A stretch of DNA of 64,000 nucleotides, taken from assembly GCF_002994745.2 (NCBI RefSeq), contig NC_037089.1, positions 85,708,347 to 85,772,346 of the forward strand. Direction: 5' to 3'. This document shows positions 41,115 through 56,550 of this stretch, one piece after another. The notes beneath the pieces were generated by a model. That model was given only the letters and a program-made list of their open reading frames with translations, did no database searches and had not been told where the DNA came from. The position numbers and the translations under genes are program-made. Source of the stretch: Rosa chinensis. Taxonomy: Eukaryota > Streptophyta > Magnoliopsida > Rosales > Rosaceae. Position 1 is the first letter of the stretch, and the number at the start of each line of letters is the position of its first letter.

Positions 41115-43367
41115 ATGGCTTGTGCGGCTTGGCTCCAGCCAATTTCCTCACCCCACGCTATCTTTCCATCTCTCTGCCGCCGCCCAATTTTTCCCGCCAT
41201 CTTCCACCGCTTCACCACCTTCTCCTCCGCCGGCCAGCCACTATCCGCCGCCAACCGCTTCACTCCGGTCCACGCGCAGGCCAAACGAGGCTCCTCACTC
41301 AAAGAAGACGAAGTAGCTTCTGGTAAGTCAAATTCCGAGAACTCCAAACTCAAAATACTCATTCTTTTCAGCTCGATTTGTTCCGTACTGATTTGAAATG
41401 AATTGAATTTATAGCTGCGGATGTTGAATTTGAGGCGCCGCTGAAAATTGTGGAGTATCCGGACCCTATACTGAGAGCAAAGAACAAGAGAATTGAATCG
41501 TTTGATGAAAATTTGAAGAAATTAGTGGAGGAAATGTTTGATATAATGTACAAGTAAGTTGTGACCATTTGGTGTGTGGTGATTGGGATTAGAAAGATTC
41601 AAGCTTTTTGAGAAATGGTTGCTGTTATTGACAGGAGTCGTTGTTGTTGGCTTGTTTTTTTTTTTTTTTTTTCCACAGAACTGATGGCATTGGGCTCTCG
41701 GCCCCGCAAGTTGGAATCAATGTGCAGCTGATGGTGTTCAATCCGGTTGGGGAGCGCGGCGAAGGGGAGGAGATTGTGCTTGTGAATCCAAGAGTTAGCA
41801 GATATTCGCAGAAAACGAGGCTCTTTGAAGAGGGTTGCTTGTCCTTCCCGGGGATTTATGCTGATGTTCAGGTGCTATTCGTCGCTTTTCACTTGCATTT
41901 TCGTTTGAAATTGAAAGTGTAATAGTTGGTAGACGTGTTGTTCACTGCATGCAATTTGCGTAGGGTGTAATTAATGAGCTTAAGGTGCTTGCTTTGTATG
42001 TAGTCTAGACTCTTGCTTTGGATGTCTTAGCTTTTTATTGTGGTTGCAGAGACCAGAAACTGTGAAAATAGACGCACGGGACATCAGTGGTGCGAGGTTT
42101 ACAGTCAACTTGTCCGGTCTTCCTGCACGGGTGTTCCAGCATGAATTTGACCATTTGCAGGTTCTTTTTTCAACTTTCTTTCAAGCTATAATTAGTAGTT
42201 TAACAATGGAAAATTTGTCCGTTTTACATTAGTGAAAACATAACTTACAGTTATCGGTGCTAGAGTTTTCTGGATTGATGAACTTGTTGCTTACTCTGAT
42301 TATACTATTGTGGATCCATATGCTAATCTGCTATGCATATTTAGGACTAGTTTGTAGATTTTCACTTGTGAGCTTAATAAAATGGCAGTTGTTTATGATA
42401 GTTCTTATGGAAGATGCTGTCAAAAACGCTAGAATCATGATGTGAGTATCAGTTAGTTGAAGTGTATTTGACATGAGTGAAGTATGAAGGTCACAACTTT
42501 TGCCATTTAAATATTTTTTAAAGTATAATGTCAAAATAGAAACGAAGAATATGTTTCAGAAGTATTTGGAATTGTAAAGTAGATTCTTAGGGTACTAATG
42601 GAGGGAGACAATAAATGTAACATGTGGCAGATGAGCCATCTGCATACATGCCCTGAGTATGGGGTGAATAAAGTAAAGATGCCTTGAGGCATCTAGTAGA
42701 TGGTTCTTTCTGGGATTTGAGAGGAAAAAGATCTATGAGATATGACATTATTTATTTGTTGGGCTTTTCATTGTGGTAAAGTCTTATGATTGTTTAATGT
42801 TGAATGACCTAAAACTGATCCCCCTTCTTTTGTGGCTCCTTTGAATCCAGGGTATTCTTTTCTTTGATAGAATGACTGAAGGAGTTCTTGAAAGCATCTC
42901 TGAACAGCTACAGGTTAGTACATTGAAATGCCTATACTTGCCCCGTCTTTCGTTCTCTAATAAATATCGCCCTCACCATTGAAAAATATCTTTAGCTCAT
43001 GGTTGACAAGCAATGACCAGCCACTTTACTAGTTGGTATTAAGAACTTGTCTTCTTACTTTAGTATTTCAGGACTCTTGATTTAAATGTTAAGATGACTT
43101 TTTGTCTATAAACTATATATATACTGCTATCTATTTCACCAAATGAATAACCATAATGCTAGTACAAATAGGGATTCTTGTAAATTCATAATTGTAAAAC
43201 TTGATATGGATTTCCTTGCCTTTGAGGTTGAAACTAAATGATGCGTCTAATGATCACAGGCATTAGAGAAGAAGTATGAAGATAAAACAGGACTTCCAAG
43301 TCCTGAAAGGATAGAAAGCCGTAAAAGGATGAAGTTGAAGGCTGCTGCTGGTTTTGGGAAATCATAG
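41115..43367 (+). CDS. PDF1B: Peptide deformylase 1B, organellar, 6 exons
   Basis: Exons 41115-41322, 41415-41553, 41679-41871, 42050-42160, 42851-42913 and 43260-43367; 822 bases, 273 residues, all GT-AG. It removes the formyl group from the initiator Met of plastid-made (and possibly mitochondrial) proteins, using a metal ion. The three deformylase motifs are intact: GIGLSAPQVG (119-128), EEGCLSFPG (166-174, metal Cys169) and QHEFDHLQG (metal His211 and His215, catalytic Glu212). Residues 1 to about 65 are a transit peptide rich in Ser, Ala, Pro and Arg with no acidic residues. The first ATG of the frame is at 41115. The 1B assignment rests on EEGCLSFPG, the bacterial-like sequence and the C-terminal extension (SPERIESRKRMKLKAA). 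Confidence 0.96.
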
Positions 43368-44341
43368 TTAGGATAGGATTCCAGAGACGCATCAAATTTT
43401 TATATAAAATGCTCACATTGTAATTTATTATCTTGTTTATCTGCAGTCTTTACACTTTACTGCTTTACTTGACTATAATCAGGCACAGTTAAGAAGATGT
43501 ATTCAGAAGAATTCCTCATAGGCTTAAATCTACTGAGTTATATAAAAAATTAAAGACTAAAATAAATCTTATAAGTTGGGGATGGAATGACAAACCCAAT
43601 TCACCTTAGCTGGTCATTCTTACAGTTATCAGTACTAAAATTTAACCACCTAAACCGGCAGTCTCCTGATTGGTGTTTGTAGTGTCACCACCATGGAACC
43701 CAGCAATACCACCACTAAACACTACCACTGTTGCAGTGGTGCACTGTTGGTGGCCTCTCTTTTATTTTAAACCAAGTAAAAGTGAGTTCAATCCAAATCA
43801 TCGAATATCTATATGATAAAGCCGGAACTCTAGCTAAAAAAACCAACATATCCATGTTAATGACGTTCTACTGCTACTATCCTTGTTTCAATGACCGTCA
43901 CCAGAAAAACTTCAAACTTCAGAGATGTGCAAAAGTTGGGAACGCCCTGAGAATCTGAATTCACCACTTGAGAGTATAAGCCTATGAGGTACGTATTGTA
44001 CTGTTTTTTATTCATTTATTTATTTATTTTTATTATTATTATCATCATCATAGGCTGCTGTACCTGTTCATCTTGTAATATACTAATGGTATACCATGAC
44101 GTTACATAAAAACACAATTTGGAAAAACTAAATATTTATGATATTTCACCATAACTTCAACTCTCATGGGGTAATAAGCACATTTTCTAACAATGATAAT
44201 TAATTTCCCCACACTTATATATGAATCAAAATGTTCCCAGCAGTAAATTTGACATAGCTGCTGGTAATACCTAAAGGTGCGTCTATAATAGTATAATCTG
44301 TACTAATTGAGTCCCTAGGCTACATTACATAGGGGCTAAGC
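43368..44341. other. 3' ends of two convergent genes and spacer
   Basis: PDF1B (+) and the polygalacturonase (-) converge. An (ATTT)n/(ATT)n run lies near 44010-44050. No gene is seen. Confidence 0.5.
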
Positions 44342-46714
44342 TTAGCAAGAATAGCCACCACCTTGAGACTGGACTGTGCTGCTGCTTGAAGATGGCTTTC
44401 CTTTCATCAAGCAATCAATTGGGGGGACAGTGTTTGTCTTGAGGTCTCCATATGCCTCCCAACAGAAAGGGTCATACAAGTGCCTCCCTGATTGAACCGA
44501 TTTTAGGTCTATGGTGTCTAGGGATACACCAGTACATGGTATGCTGTCACTGCATGCAAAATGTGCAGGTTTTGATGTATAGGTTCCTTGAATGTTTACG
44601 TAGTTTATACCCGAAACTGCCACAGCTGAGGTTTTGTTTGCGCAATGCCCCTTGTCACAGTAGTATTGATCAATCATGATAGGGAACTCGACTTCTGAAA
44701 CTTGAATGTTTGCGAACATGACATTTCTTACTGACCCTGATCCTCCCTGTAGCAGTATAAAATCATTAGAGCCTTATAACTAGTATGAGGTCCACAATTA
44801 AGTTTGGATGGAATAATCTAAGAGTATATACCTGCCAGGTCTTTATTCTGACTCCGTTCAGTGTATTTTGCATTTTAACATCTCGGACGGTGATGTTTGA
44901 CACACAAGCTTTGGTGCCATCCTTTCCTAGCCCTCCAATGCTGACTCCATGTCCAGGTCCACAGTTTACATTGTGTATGAATACGTTTGAGCAGCCAGTT
45001 TGTATTGATATACAATCATCTCCTGCAGAATATATATATAAACATTTGTCGTTAGAGTTAGTTATATATTACAAAATGTCAAATTCCCTTGGTCTCTGGA
45101 GGTATTCTTTGCTATATATTATATTGTTGGTTGTCAACATGCTTACTGTTTGAACCCTGATTATTAGCAGTTGATGAGTATATAAATATTTTTTTTCAAC
45201 TTCATGTTTAAGTTTCTTTGTTAATTCACTCCCGTGATTTTGCTTGAAAATGTCAACTTCCCTATGTTCCTCCCTAGGGCTTTTAGGGTGGCTGGTGATC
45301 ATGACGATCTTGTATGATTTTTGATACTCATTGGGCAAGATTTCCCCTACTCTTGATAATTAGATGTTGAAAATTACCACAAGCAAGGCTTGCGCCGGAA
45401 ATGACCACATCCTGGGAGTTTTGAAGGTGGATTCCATCAGTGTTGGGGCTGTTGCCGGGGGATGAAATAGTTACGGCAGAAACTTGTACATTAGTGCAGG
45501 AGTCAAACTTGAGGTGGGTTTGAGGGCTGTTTTGAATTGTTATGCCAGTGACTGTCACACCGTTGCTTCCATAGAACCTAAGCGCCTGCACAGAAAAATA
45601 AAATTAATCCCAGCCACCAAATTTAGAGTTGAACAGTATAAACTGGTCATGAAGGCGAAAGGTTATTACTGTTGGTTTTGTGCTTGGCATTTTTCCACTG
45701 TAACTGTCTACGGTCTGCTGCATAAGACAGTATCATGAAAAGAGTATTAGTACTTTCTTTAGAATTAGAAGTGACAATAATAAAGTATATTTTAAAGCTT
45801 AGTTAAAAGCATTTGCCGGCCTTGTTTTGGCTTGACATAGGGAATTAGGATAGTTAATTACCGAATCTTCTGTACTGTTGTCTGCTGTTTCATCTGTAGG
45901 ATCGTATGTGGGCGAGTCATTCCACCAAACTGCACCTTGTCCATCAATCACACCTTTACCTCTGATGGTAAGTCTTTGAAGCTTTGTGAACTCAAGCCAT
46001 TGTAGAAGGCCTGAACCCCACGCTCCCGCGCCTGTCGGGGCTATGATTTTTCCATCTAACTGCATCAGAATTGACCAATATACATATCAGCAAAATTCTA
46101 GTTAGCTCAAATAACCATGCTTGCTCCTGATATTAGAAAATTTACCTGAAATACAATGTCTGTTTGACAATTAGGGCCGGAGAAAGAGATAGGTTTGACA
46201 AGGAATACAGACCCAGATGGAACAGTTACGGTTGATGCTTGCACTTTGCACGCTGCTGCCCATGCTGCTGAAAATGCCTGCCTTGCAATGCAAGAAATTA
46301 GTACTCGACAATAGTAGCACTAGTAGTATGTTACAATTTGAATCGCAATATAAAGTAGCATTTGGAAGTTTTAAATTTTGAAACCTAGCTATTAATCACC
46401 TTTGTATCATCTGCCTTTCCATCTCCTTTAGCACCGTAGTCCAACACATTGTAGACGGCACTATTCTTCTGTGCTGCACTCACAGCAATATCTTCTGGTG
46501 TGATGTAATTGTCACTTTTCAAAGCCGACAGAGTGTGGCCTGAAGGGTGATGATGTTGATGATGACCGCCATAATCCCTTTTCACCCCACGGTTTTTCCT
46601 CCATTGATGATGCTTGCCTTTTCTAGCTTCACAAGTCTCCAACAAGCTCGAAGACCAAATAGAAAAGGCAATGAGCACAATCAATGCCAGGCTGCTTAGT
46701 TTGAAAGTACTCAT
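44342..46714 (-). CDS. Secreted polygalacturonase-like protein, GH28, 6 exons
   Basis: Exons in transcript order: 46714-46400, 46277-46146, 46059-45862, 45585-45378, 45022-44832 and 44746-44342; 1449 bases, 482 residues. It has a signal peptide ([20 protein letters not shown]), then an unusual His- and basic-rich region ([20 protein letters not shown], about 35-55), then the start of the beta-helix at [18 protein letters not shown]. Catalytic motifs of family GH28 are all present: NTDG (263-266), DD (286-287), GHG (308-310) and RIK (343-345). So an active pectin (homogalacturonan) hydrolase in the cell wall is expected. The C-terminus is Ser-rich ([10 protein letters not shown]). It belongs to the subgroup with a long N-terminal extension, like Arabidopsis At1g48100. 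Confidence 0.94.
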
Positions 46715-46774
46715 ATCTTTGTTTCAGAAATAGAAGCAATAAGGCTTTGGTTTATGGTTTAAGACTTGAAGAAT

Positions 46775-46803
46775 TCTATATAAAGGATCACATATATATA
46801 TAG
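46775..46803 (-). promoter_or_regulatory. Candidate TATA region of the polygalacturonase gene
   Basis: On the minus strand CCTATATATATATG and TTTATATAG lie 60-90 bases upstream of the ATG, at a suitable distance. Either could be the TATA box. Confidence 0.4.
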
Positions 46804-48812
46804 GTAAAGAGCTCATTTCACTGTGTGCCCACATGAACCTATAGTTAATAAACGACAAGTTCGTACCTTTCAAGGCTTTCTATTTTCAACTTCTAAATTT
46901 TGTCTTTGTCGACAAAAAACTTCTAAATTTTGTCCTTTAGAAATACTCCAATTTCCTCATACACAATGTTATATACGGTTAATTCCGCCGGAGTTCTCAT
47001 ATCACATGCTTTGAGTTTACCTCAACAACAAAAATACTCAAACAGAAAACTTCCATGACCGGCCAACAGCAGAATATCTGTATATGAATACTATTTTGCT
47101 GATGTAATTAGACTTCTATTATCAAACACTTACTTCTTCATGTGAGTACATTTCTGGGCATCTAGCTAATCTCTTTGTACTTTGCCTTGTTTTTATTTTT
47201 TTTATAATTAAACTGTAACATTCAGCTTGTCACATCCTTTATAACTATTCACATGCAGGCTTGGAACATTTTCTGATTCATATATCCTTCTCTGGACTTA
47301 ACTGCTATAATGCATTATCAATCGATCTGTAATGCACATGCACTGATCGATCGATCTGCAGTGGTATATGAATTGATAAACCATTTTCTATACCCAAGAT
47401 TAGCAACATAAACACATGATATTCTTCAACCATTGGCTCGGTAATGATTGATTATTTGTTTAGGTTTGTAACGCACGGAGTTTAGCAGTAGGGATTCATT
47501 TTCTTGCACAAGCTCATTAGTGATAAAAAGATGAGCATTCTTTAGTTTAAACTTTAAAGATTTGGATCACACCATGCCTTGCTGTTTAAGTTAAAAACAA
47601 CTGGACAGAAGCAGGCAGGATCACAGGATTCACAGCTAGTCGATCGGGATTACGTGTCAAGCTTGAACTGAACCAATTAAGTGTCATGTAATATCATAGT
47701 TACCTAAGGATTAGTCTAGACGAGGATATTATATTAGATATGGTTTGTATGAATGTTAGGCTCGAAGTCCTACAATCATGGACTCCGATACTCGATCAGA
47801 CGTGAAACCATCTCTGTTGAAGTTCTTGTCGACGTTTTTTATTTTTAGGGGAAAAAAATAATGCTAAACATCAAGAGTGCACGTATATGATATTTTGTTA
47901 ATTATGTTCAATACAATGCTGATGTAGTGTATTTTATTAGATTTATGTAGCATATTTTTCTTTTTAGGGAAAAAATGAATAGAGTGCACATACATATATC
48001 TATCTTTTGGAGATAACGAATTCTAAATTCTTAAAGATTTCTCTATAACTTGGACTATATTATATTAATAGAGTGATATTTACGCTAACACAATGCATTG
48101 GACTTACGCTAACACAATGCATCGGACATTCTTGATAGTTTTTCCACATAATGCATCACTATTTGCTTAGAAGCCATTAGAAGCGGCAGAGGAGATGGCA
48201 CAATTATTGTTGGAAGATTTTGATCTTGTTTTATTAATTGTAATTTTCATGGTTCAAAATTAGGGTCGACAAAAAGGACGGTGAGGTGAGTATAATTATA
48301 TACTAGTGAATTAAGTGACATTGTTGGCTTGTACCTTTAAAACAAGCAGCTAAAAATTCTTGAAAATCTATAGTGAAAGTGAAAGGATTTGATAATGCAT
48401 GTATGAATTGCACTTATCATCCTTGACAACAGAAAACCGTTAAATCGGGTAATCCAGATGTCATGCCTTTGCTTTTGGGATTGGCATATCCATGTAGGGC
48501 AGTTATCATCATCTTTAATTATTAGTTACCTGGGAGTATTTTGAAATTAAGAGCAGCTGATTAGCTAGATCAAAGGACCTGCTGGTTATACATACTTTCT
48601 AGAAGGGAAAAATTCTTCAGTGGTTTTGTATGAGTTAAAAATATTCTTACTTTTTAAATTTAAAAAGATAGCAAAAAATTATTGAATGCCGGACAAACTT
48701 AGTAGTCTGTCGGATGCCCTACTAAGTACCCTCTCATTTCTATGACTAACTCTGTTGAAATAGTTTACCAAGGTAGGTAGATAAAACTGTCTTAGTTCAT
48801 GTATAATATATA
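46804..48812. other. Intergenic upstream of the polygalacturonase gene
   Basis: AT-rich spacer with no supported gene. It contains the 24-bp tandem pair at 48080-48127 and ends at the target duplication of the Mutator-like element. Confidence 0.5.
48080..48127. repeat. 24-bp tandem repeat, two copies
   Basis: Two adjacent 24-base units, each TTACGCTAACACAATGCAT followed by (T/C)GGAC, differ at a single position. Confidence 0.9.
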
Positions 48813-49791
48813 GGGAAAATTTTGCAAACAGTACATCAATTAGAGGCTATTAATAATTTAGATACATAAAGTTTCAAACCGATCATTTTGGTACATGAAA
48901 TCTGATGCCCGACCCACTATATAGACACGACGTCAATAACGCCGTTCACTTTTATGTCATTGTTCATTTGTTAAAGGGTAATTTAGTACTCTCAATTCTG
49001 GCTCACTTTTTTGGTAAAAAAAAGAAAAGAAAAAGGGATCTCCTCACTCTCTCTCTCTCAGCCTTGACTCAGCACCAGCACAGCCGCCACCATCCACACA
49101 CCTCTTTGTCAATCCATTTATCCCATAACCCATCTCCTCTCCATCTTCCCTTTCAGATCAATCCATTCTTCTGGCGGCCGGCCTCGATCCTCTAGGACCT
49201 CCACCATCGTTGTGGGGTGCGAGGGAACTGAAAGGAGATTGGAGGTTAACTCCCCTACGACCCAACCGCCGCCGACCGCCTTAGAGGACCACCACACCCT
49301 CCACAAACCTCTTCAGAGTCTCTTGAAGCCACCGCCGAACAACAAAACATACCTAAACCCAGAAAGCTCGACCCCGGCGACCATCGCATTGAGTTGTTTG
49401 ATGAATCCTTAATAAATGGCTTGTGTAAGGAAGGCAGGTTGGATGATGCAAATGGGTTGTTTGATAACTCCAATAGAGAGAAGATGTGGATGGTTGGAAT
49501 TGCAGAGGTGATCGGGATTGGGAGGGGGGAAGAGAGATGGGGTGTTGATAGAGTCGTAGTGAGTGAGAGAGGGAACGGTGGGTGCCCAGAGAGAGAAGGC
49601 CGGGTGCTCATAGTAAAAATCTGAACAGACCATATTACACCTCAAATTAACGGCGTCATTGATGTCGTGTCTAGATAGTGGGTCGAATTTCAGATTTTGT
49701 GTACTAAAATGCTCGGTTTGAAACTTTATGTATAGAAATTATTAGTAGTCTTTACTTGGTGTATTGTTTGCAACATTTTTCCTAATATATA
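48804..49791. mobile_element. Mutator-like TIR element with captured gene sequence (Pack-MULE)
   Basis: The element proper is 48813-49782 (970 bp). Terminal inverted repeats are 134 bases each (48813-48946 and 49649-49782) and match over their whole length with few mismatches. The left begins GGGAAAATTTTGCAAACAGT and the inverted right begins GGAAAAATGTTGCAAACAAT; both TIRs contain AAAGTTTCAAACCGA and GACCCACTAT-TAGACACGAC. A perfect 9-bp direct repeat TAATATATA flanks it (48804-48812 and 49783-49791), the Mutator-superfamily target size. The 702-bp interior has no transposase and is much more GC-rich than the flanks, with pieces resembling host coding sequence, so it fits a Pack-MULE. Confidence 0.9.
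49380..49490 (+). pseudogene. Captured PPR-like gene fragment inside the Pack-MULE
   Basis: An in-frame stretch beginning near 49394 reads ESLINGLCKEGRLDDANGLF, close to the pentatricopeptide consensus (LI-GLCKEGRLD-A--LF). One repeat is recognisable, then the frame diverges. Other interior parts (Pro- and Ser-rich, 49060-49380) look exon-like but I cannot name a source. Confidence 0.6.
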
Positions 49792-50733
49792 TGACGTATC
49801 GATCCCTCAACGCCTCGAGGACTTGACGTATGTATATGTGTCTTTACTTGTCTTTTGGCCTGTCTTGTATGTCTTCATGTCATGCATTATTGTAGAGGAC
49901 GTTTTATACAATAATGGGTTAATGTATTGGAGAGTTGGGATAGATACATATATCTTTGTTGTTCTGTTATTGGACAAAGAGACATGAAAGGTCGAGACCT
50001 TATATACGGTCGACTCTTTATGTATATTTTGATTAGACACTTAATTATCACGTACAACTAATTCGCGATTATGGTTTGGTTTAGCACTATTCCTCCCGTG
50101 AAACCCTTATTTCGGTTGATTGATCGTAAGTTTCCTATTTATGATCTTTACTAAGTGCAACAAAACACTTTATTGACTGTAATACCAATTTAACTGTTAC
50201 TTATAGAGTTATTGTATGTTGAATAGGTAATTCCGTAAACTCTTCTAATAGCATCGAGACTTTGAGTCAAAGTTCATATTTTGCGAGAGCCGTGTCGGAC
50301 GCCTGTGTAGTCGTAAATGAATGGGAATAGTATTGAGGTTTCAATCAATCAAATTCCCTTATGCATTCGCGCTTTTGCTTCTTTCAACTTCGATATGATT
50401 AAAGTATGCATATGTTTCTAAACTATCTAGTACGCTACTGCTGCTCAAAGTCACCAGAAGCAATAGATAATACAACTTTCTAATAGAAGACGCAATGTTT
50501 GAAATCCAAAATTGATTATTAGTCTCGATCATAGTCATCATATGCATGCATAATCTAAAGTGGGTCTAACAATGATCGCGCCGTGGTATTAGCAATCTAT
50601 TGACTCTCAATGAAGGACATAATTTGATTTAATATTAGTTGGATTACGTATGACTAAGATGTCTATCCAGCCGTATTTCACAAGACAAATATGAGATTAG
50701 CATCAACAAGATTTGTACCTGAAATCGTATTTT

Positions 50734-50915
50734 GGACGTGATTTATTTGCATCAAAATTCAATGTTTCTTTATCTTGATGCAACTTCCATGTACTTATGT
50801 ACCATGTTGCAATGAGGTTGGGTTTTTAGATTTATAGAGAATAATTAAGGACCCTTCAACTGGGACAATGCCATAATCAGAACAGTTTTAGCCACCATCA
50901 CATAGTCACATGCTG
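50734..50915. repeat. Diverged direct repeat, copy 1 (partner 51062-51247)
   Basis: Shares GGACGTGATTT, CCTTCAACTGGGACAATG, ATAATCAGAA-AGTTTTAG (with changes) and GCCACCATCACAT with the second copy, 330 bases further on; the middle parts are less similar. Confidence 0.75.
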
Positions 50916-51061
50916 TTTCTTAACGTTAACGATTCTTAGATCTTGATTTCGTCTTGAAGTAAAATATTCGGTAGAAACAAAATCTTTAGAGGCGTATTGG
51001 GCTGGTTAATTCCAAGCTTATGCTTGTATGAGCCACATACGTACTTTAAGTCATGCACCAA

Positions 51062-51247
51062 GGACGTGATTTCTCTGCAGCAAAGTTCATTATTTTCTGA
51101 TCTTGCTTCTACGATTTTCCAGTACGTACGTATGTTAGTATCTAGTTGATCTTGAATTTTATAGTGAATAGTTATAAAAACCTTCAACTGGGACAATGTC
51201 AAAATCAGAAATAGTTTTAGCCACCATCACATGCATAGTCGCCTGGT
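51062..51247. repeat. Diverged direct repeat, copy 2 (partner 50734-50915)
   Basis: Same order of shared blocks as copy 1. The best conserved part is the last 80 bases, from CCTTCAACTGGGACAATG to GCCACCATCACAT. Confidence 0.75.
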
Positions 51248-53151
51248 GTTTGTAATTTGATTTTGTTTGGAACTAGCAATTATTGGTAATTTGCTGCTCT
51301 TTCGCTTTTCAATCTAAACTTGAGATCCTATAATGCTTCATACTGGCACCATATTGGTATTTAAAAGTATATTTGGCACCCTCCAAGTAGAATGCTTCAT
51401 AGTTGTTCAAACAGTCCCAACAGTCCCCAATTTCATCATCAAAGTAAAGTTCGTTCTTGGCCAACTGCATAATTTGAAATGTGATTACGGAATAGTAGAA
51501 TAATATTATGGAACAAACATCAACATTATAAAATTACCCTCAGAACAAAAGAGTGGCCTAACTCATAAATCCGTTACTCGATCAGCTTGTCCACGCTGGC
51601 ATCAATTATAACTGGTGGCGGGTTGAGCTTAACTTTCCGATTTTCAGCAGTCATTATATTCTGTAATCATCTCATTCAACGTTGCCGCAGCAAGATACAA
51701 ATGAAGTTGATGAGGCACATGATGAACTGATGAAGAAATTAAACATATTGACAGATTCTCTGTAGCTTTGAGCTGAAGCAGCCTCATTATAGAATTCCCT
51801 ATTTGTTAATTCGGAGATTAGATTCTTCAAAACTCGGTCCTTCAGTGAACACCTCACCGTCTGCCTCAACATCGGCGCCTGAAATATTTGCTCGCAATAT
51901 TGACAATAGTACCAAGCATGCATACGATACAAGCTTGTTAGTGGGTCTAAACTTGTAATCGGAAAGATTTTGATTTTGATTGCAATTATGAATTGTTCCT
52001 CCTCACCGTGTTCAAAGTGTAGCACTCAAATTTTCATATAAGCTCTGTTTGAGGAACCTTGCAATCCAAGTCGCAAATTCGACGTAACACAATCATGAAG
52101 CGGGATCCCATGACTGTTGAGAATGATGCAGAATTGTCGACATCCCATTAAGACAAACTGATATCAACTGTGACAAAATTTCAGGGCACACTGTCCCATG
52201 ACCGTCTAGGGTTTATGATCTGTTGTTGTTTTTTATTTTTATTTTTAGAATTAGGGTTTCTGATATATAAATGAAGACTTAGGTCATCGTGACATCATGT
52301 TATGCTACGTGTATAGAGCAAGAAGAGGGCCCAAACCTCAGGTTGAATGCGTTTGAACTTTCGGGTCTAGTACTTTTGGGCCAGTTATGTTCCCCTGGTC
52401 TAGACTTAAATGCAATGAGAGTCATCAAGAATTTTCATTGATGAAGTACAAGTGTACAGCACAAAATTAAAAGTTGTATAAATGAAAGACAATATGTTTG
52501 ATATTTTTGATCTTGAAATATCAAAAATCTATAACACTCATCATGAGTATTAAAACTCAGAAGAATGAGCGTTACTGTTGTGATATATGTCTCACATATT
52601 GTTACGATATAATTGTTTACATCTTCAGAATTTCAATACTCTTTAATATTACAGAACATGCCATGAAATACATTTCCACTCATTACACTTAGATATTCAC
52701 TAAAGTTTGACCGCTTTTTCTTTTCTCCGACTCATCCAAATGATCAATCAACCACACATATGCCCACTAAAAATTAACCATCATCATTGTTCCATTTTTC
52801 ATCTTTATATAGCCTCCTCCGCTGGGTCAGATTCAGCTCGCCTACTTGACAAGAATCTTTCACCAAAGAAGAACACAAAGATCAAATGCGCCCATCACAA
52901 AATTGCTTTCACTTTCCTCCAATTGTTTTCCCTCACTCATCACTCAATAAATGGTGTGACGTCATCCCTCCAACGATCCGACTCAGCGCCACGTAGGAAA
53001 ACCCAGGGTCCCACCGAACGGAGTCCAACTAACTCTTAACCAGATTTGATAAAACCCTTTTGGGTCCGCTCAGAATCAGAAAGCCACAGACTCACAGAGT
53101 ATCCAAAGGGGTCTTCCCTCGGTCAAACCTCCTTGAAATTCCAAAAACCTC

Positions 53152-53328
53152 TTCTCTCTCTCTCTCTCTCTCTCTCCCTCTCTCTCTAGGGTTTCTCTGA
53201 GCTCTCAACTCTGCTTCGATCGCCGAGCTTGTAAACTGTGAGCGGTGACCTTTCGTTTCAGCTTTGCTTTCTCTTACATTTTCATATTTATTTTCTCTGA
53301 TTTCTGTAATTTTTTTTTTTGAATTTAG
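53152..53328 (+). promoter_or_regulatory. CT-rich leader and 5'UTR intron of the GSK3 gene
   Basis: A (CT)n tract at about 53154-53187 precedes TAGGGTTTCTCTGAGCTC. A donor AAACT|GTGAGC at 53238 and an acceptor TTTTGAATTTAG ending at 53328 suggest a 91-base intron in the untranslated leader, 55 bases before the ATG. Confidence 0.55.
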
Positions 53329-53383
53329 GTTGTGAAGCTCTGATTAGAGGCTACGAACGACGACGTTTTGAAGTTTAGGATCA

Positions 53384-56550
<3,167 letters not shown>

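Larger units (their letters stand above)
49792..53100. other. Intergenic stretch and GSK3 promoter
   Basis: No gene supported. It holds the divergent direct repeat at 50734-50915 and 51062-51247. A 117-codon open frame on the minus strand at 51672-52025 has no recognisable domain. From about 52700 the sequence is promoter-like, ending in a CT-rich leader near 53152-53190. Confidence 0.4.

Noticed and set aside
44010..44050. ATTT/ATT/ATC-rich run as a regulatory site
   Set aside because: Simple sequence without any specific motif.
51672..52025. 117-codon minus-strand frame as a gene
   Set aside because: No recognisable domain, no clear promoter and composition like the surrounding spacer. 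It could be a relic exon but I cannot support it.
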